Part shown: in pieces, positions 17,516 to 26,408 of the stretch
How positions within the stretch are numbered: position 1 is the first letter of the stretch
How the letters are laid out: every line of letters begins with the position of its first letter
Assembly (NCBI GenBank): GCA_026399755.1
Contig: JAPLQI010000073.1
Coordinates: 1-64,000 of the forward strand
Length of the DNA: 64,000 bases
Origin: Pseudomonadota bacterium
GTDB lineage: Bacteria; Pseudomonadota; Gammaproteobacteria; Burkholderiales; Chitinibacteraceae
Reading direction: 5' to 3'
Notes under the pieces: model-generated
Told to the model about the DNA's origin: nothing
The model's input: the letters and a program-made list of their open reading frames with translations, nothing else
Databases searched by the model: none
Program-made: the position numbers and the translations under genes

Positions 17516-18403
17516 CTAAGCCCAATCCGCCGCCATCGCTCTAACGGTATCAATCACCTGCTGTTTACTTACATCCGCACGCTTGCCGCTGCGCCAAGCC
17601 ATCATTACTTCCCACTCCCAAAGCGGTAAATCGCTGATATTTAGCTTGATGAGTCGTCCTTCACGTAAATCCCGTTTTACGGCCACTTCTGGCATAAACG
17701 TTAAAAAGCCATGCTCCATCGCCATTTCCCTAGCTGCACTGGCGGGTTGAATGGCGTGAATCGGGCCGCTGGCGCTGCGTAAGCTGCGCAGCTGATTAAT
17801 TAGCTGATCACAGCTATCGCCCCAAAATTGCGGTGCCAGTTGCTCGTTGGCAATATCGGCCAGTGTGAGGGCTCCGGATTTGGCAAGCGGGTGGCGTTTA
17901 TGCACCACTGCAATAATGGGCGATCGCCAGATGCGCTCCATTTGAATGCCTGCCACGGCGGGGCATTTAAGAATAAAGCCGAACTGCGCCTTACTGCTGA
18001 GCAGGTTTTCCATAATGGTTTGCGAGTGATCGGTGCTGCAGCGGATCTCCATCGGCGCTTTTGCGAGGGCCACCAGAATGGGGCCAAACACCACGGAAGC
18101 TAAAGAGGGCATACAGGACAGCGTCATTCTGGGCAGGGCGGGTGCGCCTTGAATAGCGGTTCTGCCCGCTTCCAGCGTGGCGAGCGCTTCTTGCACTGCT
18201 GGCAAAAAAGACAGACAGGCTGCCGTTGGAATCGCGCCCCGGCGGTGGCGTTGAAATAATTGCGCGCCAAGATCGGCCTCTAGCAAGTTAACCCGTTGGC
18301 TGACTTGGGGTTGCGACCAGCTTCGTCTTGCCGCTGCCTGACTAAAGCTGCCACAAGCCACAATATCGATCAGTAATTGCAAGTCATCAATATTCAGAGC
18401 CAT
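17516..18403 (-). CDS. LysR family transcriptional regulator
   Basis: 295 residues. The N-terminal HTH is 'LQLLIDIVACGSFSQAAARR' with recognition helix 'SWSQPQVSQRVNLLEADLG', followed by the type-2 periplasmic-binding-like effector domain with 'PRMTLSCMPSLASVVFGPILVAL'. It is divergent from mdtH with a 93-bp gap between the starts, so by LysR logic it probably controls mdtH and itself. The effector is unknown. Confidence 0.92.
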   Translation of the reverse strand: MALNIDDLQLLIDIVACGSFSQAAARRSWSQPQVSQRVNLLEADLGAQLFQRHRRGAIPTAACLSFLPAVQEALATLEAGRTAIQGAPALPRMTLSCMPSLASVVFGPILVALAKAPMEIRCSTDHSQTIMENLLSSKAQFGFILKCPAVAGIQMERIWRSPIIAVVHKRHPLAKSGALTLADIANEQLAPQFWGDSCDQLINQLRSLRSASGPIHAIQPASAAREMAMEHGFLTFMPEVAVKRDLREGRLIKLNISDLPLWEWEVMMAWRSGKRADVSKQQVIDTVRAMAADWA

Positions 18404-18496
18404 AAGTAAAATCCATATTAAATATTAGCAGTTCACGGCTTCTATAATAACTGGCCACAGCTGAGAATATGCATTAATCATCAAGGGAGATGCAAA

Positions 18497-19711
18497 ATGG
18501 CTGGGGCAGAGCGGGCAAGGCGGCTGGGGCGGCGTTTTATTATGCTGGACAATATGTTGGGAGTTTGTGGGTTTTTCTTGGTTTTTCCACTGATTAGCCT
18601 GCATTTTGTCGACCAGCTGGGCTGGGCGGCGGCCGCTGTGGGTTTGGCTTTGGGGATTAGGCAATTGTCGCAGCAGGGTTTGGGCCTGCTTGGTGGCTCT
18701 TTAGCTGATCGCTTTGGGGCCAAGCCTTTGATTGTGTCTGGTATGTTGTTGCGTGCCGCGGGTTTGGCGGTGATGGCCGTGGCGACTCACCCTAGTATCT
18801 TGATTCTTTCCTGTGTCTTATCTGGGCTGGGCGGCACCTTATTTGATCCGCCAAGAAGCGCGCTGATTATTAAATTAACGCGTCCGCATGAGCGCAACCG
18901 TTTTTACTCCTTACTGATGATGCAGGAAAGTGCAGGGGCCATGCTCGGCGCTTTATTGGGATCATGGTTGCTGGAGTTTGATTTTTTCTGGGTAGGCATG
19001 GGCGGTGCCGCTGTTTTTGTGTTGGTTGCGCTGTTAAATGCGTGGCTTTTGCCTGCATATCGGGTGGCGGCTAAGCGCACAGCGGCATTAACGGCGATTC
19101 GTGTGGTTTTGGCAGATAAACCTTTTCTATTTTTTGTGTTTACCCTGAGCGGCTATTACGTGCTCTGTGTACAAATTATGTTACTACTGCCGGTGGTGAT
19201 TAAGCAGCTAGCAGGCACTGCGCAGGCAGTAGGTTGGATGTATACCCTCGATGCAATGCTTGCACTATGCTTACTTTATCCTTTGGCTCGTTTAGGCGAA
19301 CGCTACTTTAGTTTGCAAGTACGGGTATTGATAGGTATTACCTTGATGACCGCCAGTATGGCCGCAATGACCTTGGTCACTGGGGTTGTGGGGGCATTTG
19401 TGGTACTGACATTTTTTTATATGGGCACTTTAATTACCGAGCCCGCTAGGGAAGCACTATTGGCGAGCTTTGCTCAATCAGAAGCGCGTGCCAGTTATAT
19501 GGGCATGGGGCGTATGGGTTTGGCTATAGGCGGGCTGTTTGGCTATACCGGTGGTGGTTTTTTGCTGGATCATGCACGCAGTTTAAATATGCCGAGTTTG
19601 CCTTGGCTAGTGCTGGCTCTGATCGGAAGTGCAACGCTGCTAGGCTTGTATAAACAATTTTTTCCTTCGCATAAGATACCTAGGCACTGGCTAAAGCCCC
19701 AGTCAGCATAG
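18497..19711 (+). CDS. mdtH: MFS multidrug efflux protein, MdtH type
   Basis: 404 residues against 402 in E. coli MdtH, with strong motif identity: 'DNMLGVCGFFLVFPLISLHF', 'GLALGIRQLSQQGLGLLGG', 'DRFGAKPLIVSGMLLRAAG', 'LSGLGGTLFDPPRSALIIKL' and 'LLMMQESAGAMLGALLGSWL'. Twelve membrane helices. MdtH exports fluoroquinolones and other drugs by H+ antiport when overexpressed in E. coli. AAGGGAGATGC gives a good ribosome site. It is divergently transcribed from the LysR gene at 17516-18403. Confidence 0.92.
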   Translation: MAGAERARRLGRRFIMLDNMLGVCGFFLVFPLISLHFVDQLGWAAAAVGLALGIRQLSQQGLGLLGGSLADRFGAKPLIVSGMLLRAAGLAVMAVATHPSILILSCVLSGLGGTLFDPPRSALIIKLTRPHERNRFYSLLMMQESAGAMLGALLGSWLLEFDFFWVGMGGAAVFVLVALLNAWLLPAYRVAAKRTAALTAIRVVLADKPFLFFVFTLSGYYVLCVQIMLLLPVVIKQLAGTAQAVGWMYTLDAMLALCLLYPLARLGERYFSLQVRVLIGITLMTASMAAMTLVTGVVGAFVVLTFFYMGTLITEPAREALLASFAQSEARASYMGMGRMGLAIGGLFGYTGGGFLLDHARSLNMPSLPWLVLALIGSATLLGLYKQFFPSHKIPRHWLKPQSA

Positions 19712-20016
19712 CGTTTTTGCGGCATGTTTCAGCACGATAGTGTCGCTTGAAAGTGCCGTCTATCTTCTCCCTATGTAAATAATGCACATGCGTATTAGTA
19801 AGACTTGCGGTGTAATGGCGTGAAATTTAAGACGCATGGTGAGAATAAGAATTCTTCACTGATTAAAAATAGAAAATTAAGTAAGCTTTAGATCTAAATG
19901 GAGTCCGCTATCCACCGCCTCTTTTTAATGAGAGCGGGTGTAAAGCCACAGGCTGAATAAGCTGGGTGGCTGTCCGTTTTGTACTGGTTTGCTTAGTAAG
20001 AATACAGAGAGCTTTG
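19712..20016. other. 305-bp gap upstream of the dicarboxylate/amino-acid symporter
   Basis: AT-rich leader with a small palindrome (GTGAGAAT..AGAATTCT..TTCAC, about 19839-19861), and a second A/T-rich stretch before TAAGCTTTAG. No terminator for mdtH and no recognisable operator were found. The upstream in-frame GTG at 19966 lies in this region. Confidence 0.45.
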
Positions 20017-21327
20017 ATGCAGTCTAAAAATTTAACCTTGTATATTATCCTCGCCATGGTGCTGGGGATTATCTGTGGCTATGCCGTGAATCAATATGCG
20101 GATAATTCCGCCTCCCTTGCTTCCTTTGCCTCATATATATCGCTGCTTAGCGATATTTTTCTGCGCCTAATCAAAATGATTATTGCGCCGCTGGTGTTCT
20201 CAACACTGGTGGTCGGTATTGCCAGAATGGGCGATAGCGGTTCAATTGGCCGGATTGGTTTAAAGACCATGGGCTGGTTTATGTTTATGTCGCTTACATC
20301 ATTGGTATTGGGCTTGGTGATGGTTACGCTGCTGGAGCCAGGTGTGGGGCTGAATCTAGCTTTGCCAGCGGTTGGCACTGAAAGCGGCATTGTAAAAGGC
20401 GCAATGAATTTAAAAGACTTCTTGCACCATGCTTTTCCAACCAGCATTTTTGATGCAATGGCTAAGAATGAAATTCTGCAAATCGTCGTGTTCTCTATTT
20501 TCTTTGGGGTAGCGGGCGCGGCTTTAGGTGAGCGTGCCACACCCTTGATTGATGTGATCGATGTGGTTGCCCATGTCATGCTTAAAATCACCACCTACAT
20601 CATGAATTTTGCACCCGTGGCCGTTTTTGCCGCGATGGCGGCCGTGATTGCCAAGGAAGGGATTGAAGTATTGGCGGTGTATGGCAAATTTGTGGCTGGT
20701 TTTTACGCCAGTATTTTTGTGCTGTGGTGTGTGATTACGCTATTGGGTTTCATATTCCTTAAAACGCGTGTATTTGGCTTATTACGCCGTATTCGTGGTG
20801 CCATTTTGCTGGCCTTTACCACAGCAAGCAGCGAAGCGGCTTACCCGCAAACGCTGGAGCAGCTGGAAAAATTTGGCTGTAATAAGAAAATTTCCAGCTT
20901 TGTATTGCCAATTGGTTACTCATTTAACCTTGATGGCTCGATGATGTATTGCACCTTTGCCACGCTGTTTATTGCTCAGGCTTACGGTATTGAGCTAACA
21001 CTGATGCAAAAAATCATGATGTTGCTGATTTTGATGCTGACATCAAAAGGCATGGCGGGCGTGCCACGTGCATCTTTGGTGGTTATTGCCGCAACCCTAT
21101 CGCAGTTTAATATCCCTGAAGCGGGCCTCTTGCTGATTTTGGGCGTGGATCATTTCTTAGATATGGGTCGCTCTGCCACCAATGTACTCGGCAATGCCGT
21201 GGCCACCGGTGTGGTATGCAAATGGGAAAACGAACTGGGTGCAGAACAGGATGTCTTGCCTGACGAGTTAGAGCCTGAAGTTGCAGCTCAGCCCACCCCC
21301 GTTTTGGATAAGCCTTTGACTGTTTGA
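20017..21327 (+). CDS. Dicarboxylate/amino-acid:cation symporter (DAACS family, GltP/DctA type)
   Basis: 436 residues from ATG 20017 (MQSKNLTLYIILAMVLGI); the frame opens upstream at GTG 19966, but the family start fits the ATG. Eight membrane helices and two hairpins. The substrate-binding motifs are present: 'FTTASSEAAYPQTLEQ' (serine-rich hairpin), 'SFVLPIGYSFNLDGSMMY' (helix 7 NMDGT-like, here NLDGS), 'SKGMAGVPRASLVV' and 'DHFLDMGRSATNVLGNAVA'. It imports glutamate/aspartate or C4-dicarboxylates with Na+ or H+. The Ser-Met-Met after NLDG and DMGRSATN, rather than DRFRT, slightly favours the bacterial glutamate/aspartate-like members; the substrate is not certain. Confidence 0.92.
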   Translation: MQSKNLTLYIILAMVLGIICGYAVNQYADNSASLASFASYISLLSDIFLRLIKMIIAPLVFSTLVVGIARMGDSGSIGRIGLKTMGWFMFMSLTSLVLGLVMVTLLEPGVGLNLALPAVGTESGIVKGAMNLKDFLHHAFPTSIFDAMAKNEILQIVVFSIFFGVAGAALGERATPLIDVIDVVAHVMLKITTYIMNFAPVAVFAAMAAVIAKEGIEVLAVYGKFVAGFYASIFVLWCVITLLGFIFLKTRVFGLLRRIRGAILLAFTTASSEAAYPQTLEQLEKFGCNKKISSFVLPIGYSFNLDGSMMYCTFATLFIAQAYGIELTLMQKIMMLLILMLTSKGMAGVPRASLVVIAATLSQFNIPEAGLLLILGVDHFLDMGRSATNVLGNAVATGVVCKWENELGAEQDVLPDELEPEVAAQPTPVLDKPLTV

Positions 21328-21340
21328 TAGTTTGATCGCT

Positions 21341-21382
21341 CCAATAAAAATGGCCCAGATGATTCTGGGCCATTTTTATTGG
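21341..21382. terminator. Bidirectional terminator between the symporter gene and the T2SS-like cluster
   Basis: A perfect 19-bp inverted repeat (CCAATAAAAATGGCCCAGA with a TGAT loop) with A-runs and T-runs on both sides of the GC stem, placed between convergent transcription units. Confidence 0.95.
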
Positions 21383-21436
21383 AGGTAGAGCTTTTTTGAT
21401 GATCAAGCTGCTCTCGTTAAGCTTCGATAGTTCGCA

Positions 21437-21943
21437 TTATTTTTTCAGCGCTTTGCCATTGGGCCAATTGGCAAATTTCCAGTCTTGATAGGTGTTTTGA
21501 TTAGCGAAGCTGGCAAAGTCGCCGGGGAAGCGTTGTTGCTTGAGTGGCCTACCTTTGGCTTGGCTATAAACACCCATAAAGCCGCCACCGGGGGCGGAGA
21601 TATAGCCCCAGTCATCCCCAGTCATCGGGTCTTTATAGGCTTTGCGTATAAAGCGCCTTGGCGTAGGGCTGCGTGGATCGAGTACCAGTTCTTCCAGTGT
21701 TTTGGGGTATTGCACGCCTTGCATCATGTTTTGCTCGCTATAGAGCTTAATGCCTCGGCGGATTTCAGCACCAACACGCAGTAGCTCTTCTTCTTTGGCC
21801 CGCTGAGCGCGGTTTTGCCACGCTTCGCCGACTTGGGCGAGGTAAATGCCCATGATTAAAACGGCCATGAGTGCCCATGCGTAAGCGAACCCTGACTGCT
21901 TGTCGGGGGTTGGGCTTGTCCGTATTTTTGTTTGCTGCTGCAT
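21437..21943 (-). CDS. Pseudopilin-like T2SS protein lacking the Glu5 motif (possible tip subunit)
   Basis: 168 residues from ATG 21943; the frame continues upstream to 22015 but overlaps the preceding gene. The N-terminus has a prepilin-like 'KQSGFAYAWALMAVLIMG' segment: positively charged leader, Gly-Phe cleavage site and a hydrophobic helix, but Trp instead of Glu at mature position 5. Loss of Glu5 is characteristic of GspK-like tip pseudopilins. The rest resembles GspG-type domains ('EIRRGIKLYSEQNMMQG', 'YPKTLEELVLDPRSPTPRR', 'KDPMTGDDWG'). It is the last gene of the minus-strand secretion cluster. Confidence 0.82.
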   Translation of the reverse strand: MQQQTKIRTSPTPDKQSGFAYAWALMAVLIMGIYLAQVGEAWQNRAQRAKEEELLRVGAEIRRGIKLYSEQNMMQGVQYPKTLEELVLDPRSPTPRRFIRKAYKDPMTGDDWGYISAPGGGFMGVYSQAKGRPLKQQRFPGDFASFANQNTYQDWKFANWPNGKALKK

Positions 21944-21986
21944 GATCGAACGAAAGCCCCTTCCGTAAGCTCTGCCGAGCGGCTGC

Positions 21987-22385
21987 TTACCAGCTGTTGT
22001 AGGCCGAGCCGTCATTGCCGTTTCCTTCTGCGCCGCTTTTTACATCGTATACGCCACTGGCGTTTTCAGATTTGACGATTTGCCAGGCATCGCTTTTGCC
22101 GGTGATGGGGTCCATCGGCATTTCACGCAGGTATTTGCTGCTGACTAGCTCGTCTATCGTGGCGGGGTAATGGCCGGTATCGGCATAAAATTTATCGATG
22201 GCATCGCGCATGGCGACGAGGTTGTGCTTGAGCACCGTTTCATTGGCGCGTTCAGTTTGCTGAAAATAGCGAGGCACAACCAAGGTGAGCAGGCTGGCCA
22301 TAATGGCGAGCACTACGAGTAGCTCGATTAGGGTGAAGCCTTTGTGGCTTTTGTAGCCTTTATTGGCAGACGACGCATGCGCCAT
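21987..22385 (-). CDS. GspG-like type II secretion pseudopilin
   Basis: 132 residues. Type III signal 'KSHKGFTLIELLVVLAIM' with cleavage after Gly and Glu5 present, followed by the GspG pattern 'LKHNLVAMRDAIDKFYADTG', 'YPATIDELVSSKYLREMPMDPITG'. The C-terminus is Gly/Asn-rich ('AEGNGNDGSAYNSW'), like GspG calcium-binding tails. It sits 43 bases upstream of the last pseudopilin gene and is separated from the secretin part of the cluster by a 457-bp repeat block. Confidence 0.9.
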   Translation of the reverse strand: MAHASSANKGYKSHKGFTLIELLVVLAIMASLLTLVVPRYFQQTERANETVLKHNLVAMRDAIDKFYADTGHYPATIDELVSSKYLREMPMDPITGKSDAWQIVKSENASGVYDVKSGAEGNGNDGSAYNSW

Positions 22386-22449
22386 GGTGATCCTATTGAT
22401 GATGTTGTTTTACTTATTACGCGAGAACTAAAGTCAAAAATGATCAAAA

Positions 22450-22689
22450 GATTATTTTAGTGCCTTCGGCACGTTGATTTAGGAGCGGTTAGCCACCGCG
22501 GGGGCCTCACTTTCTTGAGCGGCCAAGAAAGTAAGCAAAGAAGGCCGCCCCACGAAACACGAAGGCCCCTGCGCTGCGGACAATCGAGTCGGCGGCAGGC
22601 GGGATCAGCTCGTTCCTCGCTCCCTGGCCGAAACCCCGCCCCGCTTGTTCCTCGCTCCGGCGTGTTTCAAGGGGACTTTAGCCCTATGC
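22450..22689 (-). repeat. Copy A of the ~240-bp dispersed repeat family (inverted relative to copies B and C)
   Basis: Begins with TTTTAGTGCCTTCGGCACGTTGATTT and ends at CAAGGGGACTTTAGCCCTATGC; the reverse complement matches 56747-56990 and 60300-60550 over almost the entire length. Signature blocks are GAAACACGAAGGCCCCTGCG, CGGACAATCGAGTCGGCGGC and CCCCGCCCCGCTTGTTCCTC. Open frames inside (for instance 22515-22721) are by-products of the repeat. It lies between two pseudopilin genes. Confidence 0.88.
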
Positions 22690-22747
22690 CATGTTTGGTG
22701 ATAAGTTGCCAGATGCAATAAGTTTGAAAATATATAAAACCTATTAA

Positions 22748-22816
22748 TAAACCTTAATTCCCCCATTGTTTTTCTCCGTGAAACTCCGTGTTCTCCGTGC
22801 CCTCCGTGGTTCAAGA
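22748..22816. repeat. ACGGAG-family repeat copy
   Basis: TTTTTCTCCGTGAAACTCCG, TGTTCTCCGTGCCCTCCGTG and GTTCAAGACTTGGGTTTC follow in order; this is the reverse complement of the copies at 37850-37896 and 56600-56655, including the flanking CCCAAATCTTGAACCAC. Confidence 0.85.
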
Positions 22817-22842
22817 CTTGGGTTTCCGTAGCACAATATCAA

Positions 22843-23340
22843 CTACCACTTTCTATAAGCCGTGCCATTCATTCCCAACCCACTACTCAGTGAATACACA
22901 TCAAACACATCGCGGCCTTCTTGGGGGGAGTCGGGGGGGCTGGTGTAGCTGCGTAGGCCCCATGTTTTTTCATCTGAGCTACTTGGGCAATCGCAGAAGG
23001 GGTCTCTGGGTAGGCGGCGTAGAAAGTAGATCATTTTCTCATTGGGGTCTTTGGCGTCTTTTATCCCTGTTGTTAAGACGCTTAGATTGGGAGGGTAGCC
23101 GGTTTCATCGATGGATTTTTTGATCTGCCCCTCGTCTGCGGCTTGTTTGTAAGCGTCTATGCCCGCACGAATTTGCCATAGCGCATGGCGCAGGGCTTCT
23201 TCGCGCTGGCGGGTGGCGGCAATTTGCGTCAGCGGCATCGCCACCGTGGCGAGTACCGCCAAGATGGTGAGCGTTACCATCAGCTCGATCAGGGTAAAGC
23301 CGTGAGCGAGCGGGTGGTGAGATGGCTTACAGGCCAACAT
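22843..23340 (-). CDS. GspG/GspH-like pseudopilin
   Basis: 165 residues from ATG 23340, which lies one base after the secretin stop codon (TGATATG), a coupled start. Leader 'LACKPSHHPLAHG' then 'FTLIELMVTLTILAVLATV' with Glu5. The soluble part begins 'QREEALRHALWQIRAGIDAYKQAADEG' (described) and has 'LRRLPRDPFCDCPSSSDE', where two close Cys may form a disulfide, followed by 'GRDVFDVYSLSSGLGMNG'. This is a minor or second major pseudopilin of the secretion cluster. The 3' end is bordered by repeat DNA. Confidence 0.9.
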   Translation of the reverse strand: MLACKPSHHPLAHGFTLIELMVTLTILAVLATVAMPLTQIAATRQREEALRHALWQIRAGIDAYKQAADEGQIKKSIDETGYPPNLSVLTTGIKDAKDPNEKMIYFLRRLPRDPFCDCPSSSDEKTWGLRSYTSPPDSPQEGRDVFDVYSLSSGLGMNGTAYRKW

Positions 23341-23341
23341 A

Positions 23342-25333
23342 TCAGCGGCGTCCCATACCATTGCCTCTAGCAGGCTGAGGGGCGGGTTGGGCTGCTGGGT
23401 CTGCTGCGGGCGGCGTTGATTTAGGTACAAATTCCTCGGGTGCGGGCGCTGGAATAGGGGCTGGGCTAGGTTCGACTTGCGCCATGATGGGTTGGGGCGC
23501 AGGCATCATTACGCTGCCTGGTGCAGAGCTATTGATTTTGATGCTGGAGCTAGTACGCAGGCGCAGCGGGCTGGTGCTGATGGCGCCTTCGGTGCCGCTA
23601 TCAAAGGTGGTGATATGCGGGGCAGGGATGGCCAAATTGCGCACTACGCGGGGCGTAATCAGTAAAATCAGCTCGGTTTTTTTATTGTCGTCGCTCTTAT
23701 TGCCAAACAGTCTGTTGAGCACCGGCAACTCACCTAGCCCCGGTAGTGCATTGCCAGAAGATTGATTGGTGCGGGATAAGAGGCCCGCCAATACCTGAGT
23801 TTCGCCATCTCTTGCGCTCATATTGGTTGTGGCGTTGCGTGTACCAATGGTGTAAATCGTCCCACCGGAGGGGGATTTGCTTTTATCCGTAATGTTTGAA
23901 ACTTCTAAAGACACTTTTACGCTGATATCGTTATCAATGGATAGCGTTGGTTCCACATTCAGAGTTAAGCCTACGTCTAAATAGGTGATGGATTCGGAGG
24001 TCACGCCATTATTGGTGGTGTTGGTGATCACTGGCACGCGATCACCAATTTGCACCTTGGCTTTTTCTCGATTTTTAACCCGAATTTTTGGGTTGGCCAG
24101 AATATTGGTATTGCCTTTATTGTGAGTGAAATTGGCTGTTAGGTCTGGGGGGCCTAGATTAACTAATACATCGCTTTTATTTAAATTATTGATTTGATCA
24201 AGAGTAATAGAGCGGGCGGTGGCCGAACTCAGCAAGGGATTGATGCTAGAAATAGGGGACAATGAGGCAGATATCTTGCTAGGATACTCAATACCCATAT
24301 TGAGCAAGTCGGTGCTAGTGACTTCCAGAATTTCCACATCCAAAATAATTTCTGATTGTGGCAAATCTTGGGCGGCAATTAAACGTTCGGCCACGGCAAT
24401 GGCTTCTGGCGTATCGCGCATCACCAGCATGGATAAACGCTCATCTATATATACGTCTTTGGTTTTGACCATTTGCTTAATCATGGCCAATACCTGTTTT
24501 GGATCAGCGTTAGATAAATAAAAGGTGCGCATGATCAAGTCTTTGTAATCACGGTCTTTATCTGGGCGCTTTGGATAAATCAGTATGGTGTTTTCATTGA
24601 GCACCTTTTTATCCAATTGATTGGTGGTCAATATTAAATTGATCACATCTTCAACGCTGCTATCGTGCGCATAAATAGTGGTGCGTAAATTGGGCGCAAC
24701 ATCACGATCAAAAATAAAATTAACTTTACCAATACGCGAAATAATATCAAAGACGCTGCTGAGGCTTTGATCTTTAAATTGCAAAGAAATAGGGTTTTTT
24801 AAAGATTGCGCCAAGCCGGGGCGTAGCGTGGCTTCACGCGTTTTGCGGCTTTCTACCTCATCTCTTAGCCTAAGTGCCTGCGTATTGCGTGGATTATCCA
24901 GCAAGATTTGGGCTAAAACATCCAGCGCTTCTTCTGGCTTTGCATCTTTGATTTCCCGCGCATATTTCAGCATGGAATCCTGACGCACCGCGATTTCGGC
25001 CAGCCTTAGCCCTTCGGTGGCACGGTAATTGCCCTTATCGTGCGAGAGCATTTGCTGATAGCGATTGCTCGCCAGCTCAATATCGCCACGCGCACGGGCG
25101 TTGTCGGCTTCTTTTAGCAGCAGATTAAGCGTGCTGTCTAATTGCCGCTGATAGCTAGCACGTAGCTTAATATCGTCAGGATAAAGCTTGGCTTGTTCTT
25201 TTAAATATTGTAAGCCTTGCTCTACTTCGCCTTGATAAATCAAGGTTTCACCCTGCTTGCGGGCCATGTCGGCAGCACAGCCAGTCAGCAACAGGCTGGT
25301 TGCGATAAGGGTCATGGTAAAAGTGCGCTTCAA
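23342..25333 (-). CDS. gspD: Secretin (GspD/MshL-like outer-membrane channel), lipoprotein
   Basis: 663 residues from TTG 25333, chosen because GGGAG lies seven bases upstream and the codon overlaps the previous stop (TTGA); the frame opens further upstream without support. N-terminal lipobox 'TSLLLTGCAAD' (Cys near residue 18). TPR-like helices follow (about 20-160), then N0/STN domain 'ISLQFKDQSLSSVFDIISR', N1 'RTFYLSNADPKQVLAMIKQM', and the secretin beta-barrel with 'VGDRVPVITN'-like 'QIGDRVPVITNTTN', 'YLDVGLTLNVEPTL' and 'ETELILLITPRVV'-like 'KKTELILLITPRVV'. A Pro-rich tail ends it. The TPR start with secretin resembles MshL/PilQ-like secretins of hybrid systems. Confidence 0.93.
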   Translation of the reverse strand: MKRTFTMTLIATSLLLTGCAADMARKQGETLIYQGEVEQGLQYLKEQAKLYPDDIKLRASYQRQLDSTLNLLLKEADNARARGDIELASNRYQQMLSHDKGNYRATEGLRLAEIAVRQDSMLKYAREIKDAKPEEALDVLAQILLDNPRNTQALRLRDEVESRKTREATLRPGLAQSLKNPISLQFKDQSLSSVFDIISRIGKVNFIFDRDVAPNLRTTIYAHDSSVEDVINLILTTNQLDKKVLNENTILIYPKRPDKDRDYKDLIMRTFYLSNADPKQVLAMIKQMVKTKDVYIDERLSMLVMRDTPEAIAVAERLIAAQDLPQSEIILDVEILEVTSTDLLNMGIEYPSKISASLSPISSINPLLSSATARSITLDQINNLNKSDVLVNLGPPDLTANFTHNKGNTNILANPKIRVKNREKAKVQIGDRVPVITNTTNNGVTSESITYLDVGLTLNVEPTLSIDNDISVKVSLEVSNITDKSKSPSGGTIYTIGTRNATTNMSARDGETQVLAGLLSRTNQSSGNALPGLGELPVLNRLFGNKSDDNKKTELILLITPRVVRNLAIPAPHITTFDSGTEGAISTSPLRLRTSSSIKINSSAPGSVMMPAPQPIMAQVEPSPAPIPAPAPEEFVPKSTPPAADPAAQPAPQPARGNGMGRR

Positions 25334-25866
25334 GGTGTCGCTCCCAAGGAAAGGACTTGCTGCTGATTGAGCGGCATAAATGTAAATACAATTTGTTGGC
25401 GGGTGACTTGATCTACTCGCCAAGAGCCCAGTAAAACTTCACCCTTTTGCACACGGCCAAGGGCGTTGCAGCTTTGGCAAACCACCATCTGCTGGCCACC
25501 TGCTTCAAGCACCACGTAATTCGTGGGGCCATCGTGCCAAGTTGAGACCACTTGAAATGGCAAAGGCGGCGCAACGGGCGGCGGGGTAGGCGTCGGTTTT
25601 GGCGTTGGGGTGGGTTTAGGTGGCGGCGGAGGTGGCGGCTGCCATGTTTGAATCGGGAATAAATTCACTGCCACACTGCTGGCCGCAGACGCCGCCGATG
25701 CTTGCGCCGCAACGGCCGACGCTTTAGCGCTGGCTTCACTGGCCGCTGCCGCATGTTGCTGGCGGCGGGCAGCAGGCGTGTCATCGGGCTGGCTATCTTG
25801 CCAAGCAGAATAAAGCGTCAGTAAAACAGTAATTGCCAAAACGATTTGGAGCGGGCGCGAGATCAT
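25330..25866 (-). CDS. PilP/GspC-like inner-membrane coupling protein
   Basis: 178 residues. One N-terminal membrane helix (about 7-22), an Ala/Ser-rich low-complexity stretch (about 38-70), a polyproline and PT-repeat linker (about 77-100), and a small C-terminal domain 'FQVVSTWHDGPTNYVVLEAG' with 'CQSCNALG' and 'GWRVDQVT'-like 'GSWRVDQVTRQQIVF'. This is the architecture of PilP/GspC homology-region proteins, which join the inner-membrane platform to the secretin N0 domain. ATGA/TTGA overlaps couple it to the PilO-like gene upstream and the secretin downstream. The CxxC pair is unusual for this role. Confidence 0.8.
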   Translation of the reverse strand: MISRPLQIVLAITVLLTLYSAWQDSQPDDTPAARRQQHAAAASEASAKASAVAAQASAASAASSVAVNLFPIQTWQPPPPPPPKPTPTPKPTPTPPPVAPPLPFQVVSTWHDGPTNYVVLEAGGQQMVVCQSCNALGRVQKGEVLLGSWRVDQVTRQQIVFTFMPLNQQQVLSLGATP

Positions 25867-26408
25867 GGCTGCACCTCGCTTAAATACGACATTTCAATTT
25901 GCACATTCAGCATGGCATCGCTAATTTGTGGGCGCGATAAATTTAAAGTCTCGATGCGCACGCCGGGTATTTTTTCTAGTTCGCTAATAAATTGTTGTAG
26001 GTCTGGATAAAGCCCGTTCGCGGGGAATTGCAAACCATAGCGCAATAGCTCGCCGCCGACTTCGGGCGTGGCTTTGTAATCGCTTTGCTGCAACACAATC
26101 TTTTTTTGCTCGGCCAGCTCATTCAATTTGAGCAGGAAGGCGGTAAATTGATTGGACTGCGGCAGGCGCTTGGCCACGCTGCTGGCGGTGCTAGATGCGC
26201 TCGATGTTGATTGTTTAAGTTTGCGTGCAGCCTCTAGCAAGCCTAGCTCGCGGCGTTCTAAATCTTTTTGGATGGGTTGTAGTTTTTGTATATACAGCGC
26301 CCCAGCCAGCAGCAGCAATACCAAGCCTGCAATCGCCAAAATCCCCGCATATTGCCGCCATTGGCGTAAATACCAAATCACCTGCTGCATAAGTCGCTGC
26401 GCATTCAT
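25863..26408 (-). CDS. PilO/GspM-like assembly platform protein
   Basis: 181 residues from ATG 26408, which overlaps the preceding stop as ATGA. One membrane helix (about 18-40), a coiled coil 'LERRELGLLEAARKLKQ', then a ferredoxin-like domain with 'FTAFLLKLNELAEQKKIVLQ', 'LRYGLQFPANGLYPDLQQFI' and 'LEKIPGVRIETLNLSRPQIS'. This is the PilO/GspM fold that dimerises with the PilN/GspL-like partner encoded just upstream. Confidence 0.87.
   Translation of the reverse strand: MNAQRLMQQVIWYLRQWRQYAGILAIAGLVLLLLAGALYIQKLQPIQKDLERRELGLLEAARKLKQSTSSASSTASSVAKRLPQSNQFTAFLLKLNELAEQKKIVLQQSDYKATPEVGGELLRYGLQFPANGLYPDLQQFISELEKIPGVRIETLNLSRPQISDAMLNVQIEMSYLSEVQP

Noticed and set aside
22515-22721. Open frame beginning MSGQESKQ with an Arg/Pro-rich sequence, as well as 60312-60578, 60323-60538 and 56880-57167
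   Set aside because: All lie within the ~240-bp dispersed repeat; their apparent similarity (RRPHETRRPLRCG) comes from the repeated DNA, not from a shared protein family.
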